64,000 bases of DNA from Buxus sempervirens (lineage: Eukaryota; Streptophyta; Magnoliopsida; Buxales; Buxaceae): positions 14,187,402-14,251,401 of the forward strand of contig OX387183.1 in assembly GCA_947561395.2 (NCBI GenBank), read 5' to 3'. How positions within the stretch are numbered: the stretch's first letter is position 1; each line of letters opens with the position of its first letter. Below, one piece after another: positions 13,266 to 24,424 of the stretch. The notes below the pieces were generated by a model. That model searched no databases and was not told the DNA's origin. It was given only the letters and a program-made list of their open reading frames with translations. A program made the translations under genes and the position numbers.

Positions 13266-13650
13266 AAAGTGGGATTCCCCACCCACTGCTCAATGAATCA
13301 CAAGGACTCCCGCCGGTTCCCCGCGACGGGGGGTTGTCGCAGCCTTCTGTTCCCCGAGAAGGCCTCACTAATTCGAAACGGTGGAATGCTATATGGATAA
13401 GGAAATTAAAGCTAACAAGCCAATACCAACACACAGACTAGACTCAATGTGGATCCACACCAAGAACAACGTCCAATTAGACGACTCACAATTCAAAACC
13501 AAACCAATCAAATCAAAGAGTAAAACCAGTGCTTAAACCAAAGCCAAGTGGAATTCCCCATCCACTATCAAATCAACTGAGGCCAAGTGGAATTCCCCAT
13601 CCACTACCAATCCATACCAAGGGCAAGTGGAATTCCCCATCCACTGCCAA
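13266..13650. repeat. Short palindromic direct repeats in S2
   Basis: Four copies of a hairpin-forming motif, arms AGTGG and CCACT around an ATTCCCC-containing loop. One lies near 13269; three lie at about 13548-13650, 35-40 bp apart. The block sits in the distal part of S2, where L3 and C carry their constant-loop hairpins. Confidence 0.65.
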
Positions 13651-14039
13651 TAAAACCATAGGCTAAAGCCTTGACAAATCATATAAGAGTTTTTCGACAT
13701 CACTTTCATAAATCCAAGCCAATGAAAACGAAGGTCATAAAATCCTCAAAACACATTTTTGATGAGTAGGTTGATCTTAAAAATCCCAAATAAGTTACCA
13801 TACCAAAAATCAATGGATTCCGAGACAAAAAGTTTTGGACCTCAAAAATATTCTAAATCTGATTAAAAATGTTGACTTTTCGGTGTATAATTTTTCTAGA
13901 CCAATCTACAAGGAATTTCAGGCTCAAATTTTGGTTGTGGTATATTGGATAGTAAACAAATCTTCTAGAATTTTATAGGCTTTTGAATCACTCATTTGGG
14001 TGTCAAACTCAAAATGTGGTCTTTATTGAAAATTAGGAA

Positions 14040-14240
14040 AATTGGAAATTTAGGCATAAACTGGAAAGTTAACTTTTTATTGGTTGGGAATTGGGCACTG
14101 GGAGTATTTTTATTGATTCGAAATGGGGGGTAAAACCTTATTTTCATGTAAAGAGTTCAGTAAATGGAGCAATAAATACACAGGACATTTATTTAAATGT
14201 TTTTCATGTAATAAAGGTGCTGCGTAAGAGGCTTAGGTTG
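14040..14240. repeat. Module shared with LTR D, containing a long degenerate hairpin
   Basis: Read on the plus strand this matches 30510-30720 in LTR D over about 200 bp, including a ca. 28-bp inverted repeat around the word CATGTAA. S2 is on the minus strand and D on the plus strand, so the module has opposite orientations in the two LTRs. Confidence 0.65.
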
Positions 14241-14289
14241 TTTGGGAAAGGGTTGGAGAAGAAAAGGGTGAAGAACAGTTAAAAATAAA

Positions 14290-14650
14290 GTCCACGATTA
14301 GACCATGGATTAATCGCCCAGGGGCGATTAGTCCGAATAGTCAAAAACGCGGTCCACGATTAGACCCTTGATTAATCGCCCAGGGGCGATTAGTCCCAAC
14401 GTTTGCCCATCCAGGTTTAAAGTGCGCGCGTCCAAGTTTAAAACAAGGTCGATGCACGCGTGTTAAGGATTAATGTTTGCGCGTTGAGGTTAAAGCAAAC
14501 CAACGTTCGCGCGTCCCTTACTGACGTGCGCGCATTAATCCTCACGATTAATCACCCAGATTAATCCTGATTCGTGATTTGAAATAATAGAGGCTGATTT
14601 TTAGGGGTTTTGGCTCAGGATTAATCGTCAAGTTTTAGGATTAATCGCCA
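14290..14650. repeat. Palindrome cluster of S2 (GATTAATCGCC type)
   Basis: Two units 62 bp apart (from 14291 and 14353) contain the palindromic pair ATTAATCGCC and GGCGATTAGT. Variants of the ATTAATCGCC word recur to about 14650. The cluster lies 560-920 bp downstream of the TATA box of S2 and next to the module at 14040-14240. Confidence 0.7.
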
Positions 14651-15204
14651 GGTGGGGTTTTTGAAATATTTTGGCTATTTTCAACACAAAACTCATATAA
14701 ATCCTTTCCAACATCAAAATGGGTGATCACAAAACATCCCAACACACTTAAAAACACTTTTTAAAACAAAGATTCATCCCAAATCCACATGAACACAGAT
14801 CTAACACATAAAATCTCATTTAAACCACAAAACTCAAACCCTAATCCGAAATATGATCAATGTAAGTGGAAATCCATGGCAAATCAATAGAAAACTAAAC
14901 AAGATTATCATACAACCAAAACCCTACGAATTTTAGAAGTAAAAACCATCATGCAAGATCATTTCATCAAGTAAACCAAACCCTAGAAAGAATACGAATT
15001 TTGGTAATACATTTTGTTTGGAAGGGTTTGCTACTTTACCTACTAATGGAGAAGCAACTTTTCTTCAAGCTCTCCTCTCCTTCTCCTTCTTTTCCTTCCT
15101 CTTGAAGCTTTAAAACAAGCTCCCACAATTCTCTCTCTTGTTCTATACGACAAAGACAAGAGAAAGTGTTCTAAAAAATACTTAGAATAGAAATTAGGGC
15201 ACCC

Positions 15205-15211
15205 TTTTATA
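15205..15211 (-). promoter_or_regulatory. TATA box of S2
   Basis: TATAAAAGGGTGCC on the minus strand, about 1 kb from the LTR start, the expected U3/R boundary. Confidence 0.5.
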
Positions 15212-15279
15212 TCCCCAAGTTTTGGTCTTTCAAATCTGCCCCTAAACAAAGCTTTTATTCATCTAAAACCCTAGGATGT

Positions 15280-15960
15280 ACCTAAGATATGCAGGGGGTA
15301 CCTTAGTGTTATTTGAGGGGGTACCTTGGTGTTAAGTTGGGGGTACCTTAGTGTTTCAAGGGGATTTGCTTTAGTTGCTCAAGGAGTTATACTTTAGGTA
15401 AACCTGAAGGGTGCCTTAGTTATACAAAAGGGGGTACCTTGATTATTGAAGGGTGTACCTTAGTTATACAGGAGGGTAACTTTAGGTAATACAAGGAGGT
15501 GTACCTTAAGAAATATGAGGGTTGTACCTTAGTAATATAAGAGGGGTACCTGAGTTATAGAATGGGTGTACCTTAGTTATATGAGGGGGTACCTTAGCTA
15601 TAAAGGGGTGTACCTTATTCGGGAGGGTACCTTGGGCAAACACATGGGGTACCTTAGGCAATATGAGTGAGGTACCTTAGGTAATATAAGGGTACCTTGG
15701 GCAAAGACATGGGGTACCTTAGGTAAATCAGGGCATACTTTAGGTATACTTGGGTGGTACCTTGAGTAGTACATGTATGTACTTTGGGTATACAATGGGG
15801 GTATCTTAGGTAATACAAGAGGTACTTTAGTGGTATTTGGGAGGATACCTTGGGTAATATATAGGTGTACTTCTAGTGTTATTCGGAAGGGTACCTGGGA
15901 TATACTTTGGGGTACACTAGGTATACTTTGAAGGTACTTTAGGTACACTTAACGCTAATT
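15280..15960. repeat. Degenerate GGTACCTTAG tandem repeat in S2 U3
   Basis: About 680 bp in which GGGGGTACCTTAGT-like words recur every 25-40 bp, roughly 20 copies, with spacers rich in ATA. It occupies U3 upstream of the TATA box of S2. Apparent reading frames through it are by-products of the repeat. Confidence 0.8.
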
Positions 15961-16211
15961 TTTCAGAATTTGATTTCCAATTCACTAGATCTAATTGACG
16001 AATACCTTATCCAATTGTAGTTAAGACATAACACTAACTAAACTTACCTTAATAACATCAACAAAGTTCAATTTGATTTCCCTAAATCCTCAAGTATAAT
16101 CCACATCTATCTCATCTTCATAGCACAAATAGTTAATTAGTCTAATAATCACACTTTAGATAATTAAACTAAATAATTAATATATAATCCGGGTCGGGGT
16201 TTTACATCCAG

Positions 16212-18640
16212 AGCATCTGATGAACTAGGTAACGGGCTCTTCTTGAGCTTCTGTGGTTTTGGGGTGCGTTTCCTGGCGGCAAACCTGAAGTACCAATAAG
16301 GCTGGGAGGACCCGGTGCTCTGTTCCTGGTGTCGTACCCTGGCCTGCTATCACTACCAACGTCGCTTTTGCGTCCTGGTAATTTCTATGACATTTCCCTG
16401 CGAATGAAAAGGAAACTTAGGATGAGTCAATTTTTTCCAACGACCATCCTGAGCAATAAGGGGTTTCACCATCCTAGGCTTGACCCCTTTTATCATCATT
16501 TGTTGTCCATAAGTCATATAGCCACTTTCCCAAGTTGAGTTGTACGGGGCTATCGTCCTTGTTGGCAACCATGCTAAAACTTGTCTTTCAGAAGCCAAAT
16601 GAAATGGCCTCTTGCCCCCCTATGTACGAGATGGGCCTTAAGAATTTAAGGACCTTCCCCTATTGTGCTAAGTACGTTGGTGTGTTGTTACCACTCTTCA
16701 TCTACATTCGTAACAAAGGTGGTCTGGTGATACTTCTATCTTCTCTGGGATCCTAGATGCTATATTTTGATCAAAGGAAGAACCTTCAGAAGACTTTGCG
16801 ACCGTTTCCGGTCGTTTCATGATCACCATTTGAGTGGAAGAAAACCCAGAGGATACCGTCGTCAGTCTTTTGGCCACCGTTTTATTATAACTTCCCTCTA
16901 TGTCCTCATCTGTGTTGGGCCCATGCTTAGGCTTGTGCCACCACTCGCCCCAAATCTCGCCACGCCTTTCATGGCACCATGTCCGGCCTTCAGTGGCTGG
17001 ATACCTCCAATAGTTCCTTGGCCGTAAGTTCAACTGACTCTGGACCAGTGGTGTTCTATATTCTGACTTTTCCAAAGGAGGTCCGTTTAGATCAATTTTG
17101 ATGGCTAGGGTCTGCTTTGGTAAGCCAATGGTGGCCATATTCACTGGTACATCTTTAGGGAATGGTTGTGTGTTGACTTGCATCTTTTATTTGTCTGTCT
17201 CTGCAAACTTCAAAAGTCCTTTGTCGATATTTTCCTATATCACATTACGAAGCACAGTACATTCGTTAGTTTCATAAGTTTTTACTCCATGCCACTTACA
17301 CGATTTACCCTTAGCCACTACATTGGCTGGAATAAAGGGGTGGTCTCTAGTTAACCGAAAAAATCCTTGTTTCAGAAGATAATCAAATATTTTGGCCGTT
17401 TTATTTATATCAAAAGAATAATTTCGGCTAAAAATATTCGTTTCTTTTGTTTCTTCAGCATCCTTGGATTTTCGGAGAAGAATTGGACAGGTAATTGGTT
17501 GCTTTCCCACAATTTCTACCACTCCATACTCAAAATTCGGGTCTTTATTTTCGCCGTCCTCCTGTAAGAGCCATTCATATTTAGTGGCTTTGGTGGACAA
17601 TTTGAATAAGTCCTTGAATTGTTTGCCTTCGAATTTCTTTCAAAGCTCAAAGTCTAATCCATTTAATGCTAAGTTTGCAAATTCCGATTCAGGTAAAAGA
17701 ATTCGGCATTTGTTCTTCATGCGTTTGAATCGGGCGATGTACTTATCGGCCGATTCCCCTGGTTGTTGTCTTAAACGAGCAAGATCAACCATGGTCACTT
17801 CAGGCTCCATTCGGTAAAATTGGGAATGGAATTTTTCTTCCATCGTTGCCCAACTCGTAAAGGAGTTGGCTGGTAACGTGATGTACCAAGTAAAGGCCTA
17901 TCCAGTTAATGAATTCCCAAACAATCTCAGTCTGAGGAAATCATTATTGGACGCCTCCCCACATTGAACTATAAATCGGCCGACATGTTCGATGGTGGAT
18001 TGTTAGCCTTCACCAGAAAATAAAGTAAATTCTGGAATTTGATAACCCCTAGGGAACTCAAATTGTTGGTCAATCCAGGTTGGATATGGTTTCCGGTATA
18101 CTGACCTAGTCATTCGTCGGTGACACTGATCTCCGATCATTTCTTGAATTACATTCTGGATGTAATTTCGGTTCATGGCCATATTTCTTAAACCGATATC
18201 TTCTCTATGGTTCTCAAATCTGGGGGAATTTCTCCCCCAACAGGGACAATGTTGGCCATTCCACGCCGACCATTACTACCCAAATTTAGGAGTGGTGGTT
18301 GTTCTGGGATATTCACCCTTCCCTGAACATTCGAACCGGCAGTAGACGTTTCGGCTCGTTCAGCCACCGTGGCCGATCTTGCCATTGTAGAGAATCCTTC
18401 ATGCAAAACTGCTAAAATCCTACCGTTATCAGAAGAAATTTTATTAAGACCATGGCCAAATCCTACCATTTGTTGGCTAAGACCTTGTATGGCCTGAATA
18501 AGCCGTTCATTTAGATCCGGCTGTGAGTTATAAGGTCCTTCATCTGGAACTTCTGAGACAAAACGAGGATTTGCCTGAGATTCCGAAGGTTCCTCTGGCA
18601 TTACATTCTCAGCATGCCGAGTACTCTTCCTTGTTACCAT
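16212..18640 (-). pseudogene. T1 gag region
   Basis: It starts at the ATG at 18640 (MVTRKSTRHAENV), about 25 bp downstream of the primer-binding site. The capsid-like core lies at about 17.6-17.9 kb with the gag motif RQQPGESADKYIARFKRMK, typical of plant Ty3/gypsy Gag. Downstream parts, to about 16.3 kb, lead toward the protease but are separated from it by S2. Reading is broken in about four or five places. Confidence 0.75.
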
Positions 18641-18663
18641 TGCTACTCTTTCAAAAACAAGGA

Positions 18664-18681
18664 GTCACACCGGGGGTGCCA
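18664..18681 (-). other. Primer-binding site of T1
   Basis: TGGCACCCCCGGTG on the minus strand, 8 nt inside the 5' LTR. It begins with TGG as required for pairing with a tRNA 3' CCA, and resembles sites of Tat-lineage elements. The tRNA was not identified. Confidence 0.65.
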
Positions 18682-18689
18682 AAAAAGGA

Positions 18690-19818
18690 TGTTCCTCCGA
18701 AATTTGGCCGATTTGGACACGTGGAGAAGTTGATGATGTGTCTCTGTGCAGGCATGCCAGTATCGATTGATACAAGGATTTCAGGTCGGGTCCTGACCCA
18801 GGGCACCTGTTTCAAATCTAAACCAGAGTCGGTTTAGCCGTACTGCTAGTCACTTGTAATAAAACATGTCAGATGATAGAGTGAAGACTAAGGGTTCGGT
18901 CTTCATTTAGGTTCTTATAAGTTATTGAAAGTAAGAACAACTAATGGCATGACACTTTATTATAAAATCGGCCGATGAAACCTGACCGTAGATTACAAAA
19001 GATAATCCTAAAAAATAAACAAAAAAGAAAGCCATCGAAATTAACAGGACCAGCTTTTCCTGTCCTTAATAGCCGTGGTTAGAGTATAAGGGAAGGAGTC
19101 AGGGGGCGGCTATCAACACAATAAACTCGTGGGTTCAACTAAGATTGCTATTTAGCCGAAAGTACGTGAGTCACCTGCCTTGATCGAAGTAGGTCTCGGG
19201 ACCGGCTGCTCGAAATCGTATAACCATAATCGGGGTACAGAATCGCGAGTTAGGGGTGGCCTCAACCTACTTGCCGGTGGCAGGGTTCTGACTTCAATCG
19301 GAATAAACAGGGGCCTAGAGTGTCATTGCAACTGGAAGCAGTGAGAGAAGTCCTAATTTATCCTTCTTGCTACAGTTTGGGGTGTAGGAGATGGGATAAG
19401 GATCACGGATGATCAAATTAGCATTATGATAACCGGTTGCGGTTTGATGGATGTTGTCCTTGAGCTCTGCGAATTTGTGCCTTTTATAGCCAATCCTTGA
19501 TGGTTGCTCACGTCCCATTCTTGCACGATCTTCATGGAGGTTAATCATCTGTAGTTTTCCATTCATGAGAAATAACTTCTCGGTCACGATCACAAACGAC
19601 TAACTTCCTGATAGTGGTCGGTCATTCTCTAATGGTTGATTCCCTGCTGATGGTTACGTGATCCCTTGAAAATATGAGGATGGCTGTTGTATGTGCTTAC
19701 GTGGCTCCGGCTGATCCTTTGGCCTTCGTGTATGTCGACGTGGCCTATTTTATTGAATCAGGCCATGTGGATACCATGTGGCATCTTCTTATTTGTCGAA
19801 CTGTGGAGGGTGTAAACA
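18690..19818 (-). repeat. 5' LTR of T1
   Basis: 1129 bp, TGTTTACACC at 19818 to GAGGAACA at 18690 on the minus strand, giving TG...CA ends. A TATA box (TATAAAAGGC) lies at 19482-19488, about 330 bp in. It has no palindrome array of the 39-bp type. Confidence 0.8.
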
Positions 19819-20345
19819 TTGAGTTTCTCTGAATTGCAAAATTGTTATAAGATTAGAATGTTACTAAGACTAACAAATCATTGAGTACGGGCTTCTTAAG
19901 TGAAAACGACTTGTAAACTGCCACTTCATTTACTAGCTCTTCTTTGCTATTTTTTTCTTTTCTTTTTTTTTTTTATAATTTTCGATGCTATAAATCTGTT
20001 CTCTCATTTTTTAAGCTCACATGAGAAATCTTCATTGCCTTTGGGTAACTTGGTAAGGTTTTGCTTTTTGTAAGAATCAAGAAGGAATATCTAAAACTTT
20101 TTATAGTTGCCTATGTACAAGTTTATGTTATTCATGTTGACTGGTGAAATCCCTTGTTTTTCTTTCTTTTTTGATTAAATTAGACTTCCAAATCATTTTT
20201 CATTTTCTTTATGGCTTGAGGAGCCTTTTTTTCCCACTCAACTATCACATATCCCCATTTTTCAATTGATTAGCTCGCTTGGTTGCATAGATGAGCATCA
20301 TCCACTTCTTAGGTTCTCCAAGAAAAAAAAACACAAATAGGAGAC
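19819..20345. other. Non-element AT-rich DNA between T1 and the copia element
   Basis: About 530 bp, rich in T tracts, not assignable to a neighbouring LTR. It is the best candidate in the window for the original host sequence. A possible small exon is noted at 20245-20315; nothing else is recognisable. Confidence 0.4.
20245..20315 (-). other. Possible host terminal exon fragment (weak)
   Basis: On the minus strand a polypyrimidine run followed by CTTGGAG resembles a splice acceptor. It leads into an open 23-codon stretch (PKKWMMLIYATKRANQLKN and a few more) ending in TGA at 20245-20247, followed by AT-rich sequence that could be a 3' UTR. The residue composition looks protein-like, but I do not recognise the family and the piece is too short to prove. 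The copia insertion would then lie in the preceding intron. Confidence 0.2.
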
Positions 20346-20603
20346 TGTTGTAAAAGAAAGAGAATGACAAGACAAGGAAGATTAACAAGATAAGATAGAC
20401 TCAAATGGAAGAGAAAATTAGCTCTCTTAGAACTCAAGATCATTCACTATTTAGCAAATTTGTGTGTTTCAATTCCATACATCTCAAGACCCTTTTATAA
20501 GTATGAATGTATTGAAGAGGTACATGTGGAATCCCAAGAGGTGTATCTCTTCATCTCAAGAGGTGTATTCCAATAGTCATCCATATTCAATGGATTCATA
20601 ACA
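20346..20603 (-). repeat. 3' LTR of the copia element
   Basis: 258 bp, TGTTATGAATCC at 20603 to a CAACA end at 20346 on the minus strand. The outer flank is GAGAC. The partner 5' LTR is not in the window. Confidence 0.7.
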
Positions 20604-20612
20604 CTCCCCCTT
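20604..20612 (-). other. Polypurine tract of the copia element
   Basis: AAGGGGGAG on the minus strand directly before the LTR start, the common copia form. Confidence 0.75.
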
Positions 20613-20757
20613 GGATGACAAAAAATTATGCCTCGTTAAAACCTTGCTAAGGAAAATCCCAGTGGGAAAAAACTAATGGCGAAGGAAAAAGAGTACATAA
20701 ATTTTTAAGTCATATACTCCCCTTGGAAACATCATGATGAAATGTCTTTAACTTTTC

Positions 20758-21914
20758 TCATTCCAATGCTTTGCACAATCTTCTTAATGTTGCTGTAGGC
20801 AATGCTTTTGTGAATAAATTTGCCGGATTTTCACTTGACCGTATTTGCTTAACATCAATATCACCTTTCTTCTGAAGTTCATGAGTGAAAAAGAACTTAG
20901 GTGATATATTCTTCGTTCTGTCTCCTTTGATATATCCGCATTTGATTTGTGTGATGCAAGCTGTATTGTCTTCATATAAAATTGTTGGGCTATCACTGAC
21001 TGAGGAAAAGCCACACTTTTGTCGTATATGATTAATTATTGATCTTAGCCAAATACATTCTCGACTTGCCTCATGGATGGCAATAAGCTCCGAATGATTC
21101 GAAGAAGTAGCAGATAATGATTGTTTAACAGATCTCCATGAAATAGCAGTACCTCCACAAGTAAAGAGATATCCTGTTTGAGATCGACCTTTGTGTGGAT
21201 CAGATAAATAACCTGCATCTGCATATCCAATCAACTGTGAAGTTGATCTAGTATGATAGAATAATCCCAAATCAGTTGTACCACGGAGATACCGAAGTAC
21301 ATGTTTAACTCCATTCCAATGTCTTCGAGTTGGAGTAGACCTATATCTTGACAATAAGTTAACTGCAAAAGCTATATCAGGTTGTGTGCAGTTTGCAAGA
21401 TACATTATTGCACCAATAGCACTAATATATGGTACTTTAGGACAAAAAATTTCTTCGTCATCTTCTGGAGGACGAAAAGGATCCTTTTTCACATCAAGTA
21501 AATGTACAATCATTGGAGTACTCAAAGGATGAGCTTTATCCATATAAAAGTGCTTCAATATTTTTTCTGTATATGTTGATTGATGAACAAGGATTCCATT
21601 TGGGAAATGCTCAAGTTGCAGGCCAAGACAAAATTTTGTTTTCCCAAGATCCTTCATTTCAAATTCATCTTTCAATGTAGTAGCAATTCTTGTGTGTTCT
21701 TCAGGGGTTCCAACAAGATTTAAATCATCAACATAAATTGCAACAATAGCAAATCCAGATTCTGATTTCTTAATGAAAATGCATGGGCATATAGGATTAT
21801 TCTCAAATCCTTTCTTTAATAAATATTCACTGAGGCGATTATACCACATGCGTCCAGATTGCTTTAATCCATATAAAGATCTTTGAAGCTTGATAGAGTA
21901 CGTGCTTCTAGATG
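20758..21914 (-). pseudogene. Ty1/copia reverse transcriptase and RNase H segment
   Basis: A stretch of about 385 codons that looks open over its length. It begins inside RT with SIKLQRSLYGLKQSGRMWYN. The catalytic AIYVDDLNLVG is at about residue 65. The connection region contains YISAIGAIMYLANCTQPDIAFAV. RNase H has YADAGYLSDP, SATSSNHSELIAI and YEDNTACI, ending near LFTKALPTATLRRLC. Motif order is that of the C-terminal third of copia Pol. It is only a fragment because D inserted upstream, and the element cannot be judged as a whole. Confidence 0.9.
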
Positions 21915-22449
21915 TGTAGACACCCCAAAATTGCACGATTTTTGATAAATCTTAAAGGAGAGAAATATTTTATTGGAATTTTTAATTCTTAGCATTGGAT
22001 TTGAGATCCTTAACCCATTTGAATCCAAAGCCACAAAGGAAAAGGCCCAAATTCCATCTTCTGCGCAAAGTCAAACTTTTTTGATTGAATTTTGTTGATT
22101 TTTGACCCTAAAAAATGAAATATTTTTTAAGGCAAGATTTCAAGATAATTTTTCCCGATAATCAGGTGTAAAACAACAGTTTTTTTAGTAGGAATTTAAT
22201 TAAAGGATTAATTAGTAGATTTAATTAAATAAATTTTGTGGAGATTTCGGCCATTAGGTGGCAAAGAAATAAGTAGAATTTTATTAAGTAAGTGAGTACA
22301 AAAATTTAAAAATTTGTAGTGATTAGAAATTTAGTAAACAAATATTTTATGTTATCCTCAACGTTAGGTAGGGGTAAATATGAGATTTCGATGGTTAAGT
22401 TAAGGTGAGTAATAAATCTATTAGGTTAAGGGAAGAGGGTTTCGAGACC

Positions 22450-22457
22450 TATAAATA
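22450..22457 (+). promoter_or_regulatory. TATA box of L3 5' LTR
   Basis: CCTATAAATAG, 283 bp into the LTR. The same box is at 28445-28452 in the 3' LTR. Confidence 0.6.
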
Positions 22458-22856
22458 GATTATTATTTAAAATTTCGGGTTGAGGGAAAAAGAAACCAAA
22501 GGCCCTGTATTTAGATTTGCCGCTGCCTGGTACCTGAGGGCGTCGGCCGATAAGCTTTGATCTTCGAAGGAGTCTATCAAAAGGGTTGGAAGCTAGAAGA
22601 AAATCCTCTATTCGGTGAGTAGCATTGTTTTTAACCTGTGTTTTGTGGTTTTGATTCTGGATTAGCCGAACTGCATGTTTTGGAAAGATGTTATTTTCAA
22701 AAGGAGGATTTTGATGAGTTTTAGAGTCGTGAAATAAAGTTTGTTTGGATTAAATTCGAACCATGTTTAAACGTGTTTTGGGGATGGTAGAAACATAGAA
22801 AAGTTGTTACAGAAGGGAAAAACTTCGTCAGTCATAGAGTTTTGGGAGTTATAGAG

Positions 22857-23045
22857 AGTCGCGAATCACAGGGTGTATCCACTGAGTTGGCACCTACCTA
22901 GCGCAGAGTGTTTTGAGTCAACGCGAGATATATTTTAGTTCTCGCCGATCTTGTGCCAAGTGTTTTAAGTCAGCGCGAGTGATTTTTGGGTTACCGCCGA
23001 GTTGGGGCCGACCTCACGCCAAGCGCCAGAGGTCAGTGCACCCAA
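22857..23045 (+). repeat. GC-rich palindromic cluster in L3 LTR
   Basis: A GC-rich island in an AT-rich LTR with recurring GCGCGAG, TTGGCGCC-like and GAGTTGG words about 60 bp apart, some 400 bp downstream of TATA. It is repeated at about 28850-29040 in the 3' LTR. Similar words recur in the 3' untranslated region at 26690-26770 and 27360-27440. Confidence 0.55.
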
Positions 23046-23671
23046 TAAAATTCTAGATTGAGTGTGACTGACCCATCAAAACCAAATTTTGAGACTTTGA
23101 GTCTTCAACCTCTTTGCCAAACACTAGATTAGGATAATAGGATTGTTTATTTACTTAAAAACATTTAGAGATCCTTGAACCAAAGTTGGGTAGGATTGTT
23201 GAGTCCCAGAAAGTGGGGTTCACATGAGCGTAAAGAGTTAAATTTCTATTTTGACATCATGAATTCGTAAATTTTATTATGTCCATACTTTATAACTATT
23301 TTCAATTTATGGATTATTTGACCTGAGTTATATGGGTTTTCCTTTGTACCGAACCGAATTTGTAAAAATTGTTTTTAGTGAGTAAAGGAATTGTATTGCA
23401 GGTGGAAATTGTCTGTTTTGGTTCTAAACATCTCTTGGTGTTCCATGGGGTCTGTTCTGGTCCGGAGTGACTTGTGTTGAGCTGTATTGTGTTATATATG
23501 ATGATGGAAATGCTTGGTGTAATGTGATATCCGTGTTGAGTTTTATGCGATGGTTTTCTGTTTTGGTTTAACTAGTCCTGGATCCAGAGTTTAAACTTAG
23601 TATTGTGATGTATTTGTTTTATTGGTGTAATGGCATGGCCATGGAGTGTTGCCACGACCAGTGTAGAGCAG

Positions 23672-23790
23672 CCAGAAACCCTGAGTAGGCCTGGTTGTCA
23701 ATGCTGAAACCCTGAGTAAGTCGGCATTAGATGACGAAACCTTAAGTAGGCCATCATTTCAGAGTATCTGAAACCCTGAGTACATGGAGG
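23672..23790 (+). repeat. Constant-loop hairpin array in L3 5' LTR
   Basis: Hairpins with nearly the same 15-nt loop (AAACCCTGAGTAGGC) but different stems: CCAG with CTGG (23672-23694) and AATGCTG with CGGCATT (23700-23728), followed by weaker units to about 23790. The counterpart in the 3' LTR is at about 29660-29780. LTR C carries the reverse complement of the same loop. Confidence 0.7.
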
Positions 23791-24411
23791 TGTGGATGTC
23801 GTGCTGGCGTGTTGATTAACCAATCTAAACAACTACATAACATTGACCAAATTTTGGGTTTTGATTTATTTGGCATGAGATATCTTATTGGTTTAATTTG
23901 TTGACAGTGTGAGTTTTGAAAATTCTACTTCCTCGAGACGTAGTTTTTTGATGACTTTGGATTTCGTGGTTATTTGGATTAGTTGACAACCGTACTCAAA
24001 TCGAATTACATATTTGTTTTCATTAGCTATATAATTTTGTCTAATGAATTACTATGAGTTTAGTCGGATTAATCCTTTTATTGCTATCGTTACTTGTGTA
24101 TTATTCGATCCATATTTTACAACTAGGAAAAGTGTATTTGTGCATGCATGTGCTGCTCGCTGAGATATTCGTATCTCATTCTGTTTGTTTTGGTTTTGTT
24201 TTTAGATACTCCTGGAGAGGTCGATGTTTTCGGGTAGTTATTTGGTCATGTGAGTTTATTTCAATTTGGGATTATTTTAGCACACTCTGTCTATAGTTAT
24301 TGTTATATTCATGTTTTTCCTTCACTCTGATACTGTGGTCATGTGTTATATGCTAACCTCTAGAGACGTGTTACGGTTTAACTACGTAACTCTGATTCGG
24401 GACGTTACAGA

Positions 24412-24424
24412 TGGTATCAGAGCC
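24412..24424 (+). other. Primer-binding site of L3
   Basis: TGGTATCAGAGCC two bases after the 5' LTR, complementary to the initiator-methionine tRNA 3' end. Confidence 0.9.

Larger units (their letters stand above)
12418..16206 (-). mobile_element. S2: solo LTR inside T1 (TGTAAAACCCCGACC type)
   Basis: A 3789-bp block. On the minus strand it begins TGTAAAACCCCGACC at 16206 and ends near CTCGGATCTGGGGCG at 12418, closely like the LTR end of K4 at 52166. Flanks are TCTAG (12413-12417) and TCCAG (16207-16211), a 5-bp duplication with one difference. No coding region or primer-binding site is inside, so it is a solo LTR. It separates T1 pol from gag. The terminal style suggests a chromovirus of Tekay/Del type, but no protein is left to prove this. 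Confidence 0.8.
1..19818 (-). mobile_element. T1: Ty3/gypsy LTR retrotransposon, Tat-like lineage
   Basis: A minus-strand element whose 5' LTR is at 18690-19818 and whose 3' LTR begins at 38 and leaves the window on the left. Bases 1-38 match the outer 38 bases of the 5' LTR with two differences. Inside are gag, a protease-RT-RNase H-integrase region, a primer-binding site and a polypurine tract, in the order expected for Ty3/gypsy. The Tat assignment comes from the extra RNase H domain after the RT-linked one, the primer-binding site beginning TGGCACCCCCGG, and antisense reading regions between pol and the 3' LTR, all known traits of that lineage. It is a fossil: coding parts are interrupted about a dozen times, besides two nested solo LTRs. 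The flanking bases after 19818 are TTGAG; the partner duplication is outside the window. Confidence 0.88.
20346..21914 (-). mobile_element. Ty1/copia retrotransposon, 3' part
   Basis: A minus-strand element with a short 3' LTR (20346-20603), a polypurine tract and the RT/RNase H part of pol. It is cut at 21915 by the start of LTR D. The rest, with gag, integrase and 5' LTR, lies beyond the nested stack, outside the window. Bases 20613-20757 are its 3' untranslated part and hold a typical copia tail near the polypurine tract. The lineage is not resolved; the short LTR suggests an Ale- or Ivana-like copia. Confidence 0.85.
22167..24409 (+). repeat. 5' LTR of L3
   Basis: TGTAAAACAACAG to GGGACGTTACA. 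It has a TATA box at 22450-22457, a GC-rich palindromic cluster at 22857-23045 and a constant-loop hairpin array at 23672-23790. The partner is 28161-30402. Confidence 0.92.

Noticed and set aside
13300-13380. GC-rich block that could be an rRNA fragment
   Set aside because: No recognisable rRNA core sequence; it lies inside the S2 solo LTR near its short palindromic repeats.
15598-15948. Open frame rich in repeated valine-proline units
   Set aside because: Product of the GGTACC tandem repeat in an LTR, without coding evidence.
22167-24409. L3 as two adjacent solo LTRs rather than one element
   Set aside because: A primer-binding site directly after the left LTR, a polypurine tract before the right one, and one shared TCAGG duplication show a single insertion.
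24412-24424. Possible tRNA gene at TGGTATCAGAGC
   Set aside because: It is a primer-binding site only; no cloverleaf sequence surrounds it. The same holds at 52171.
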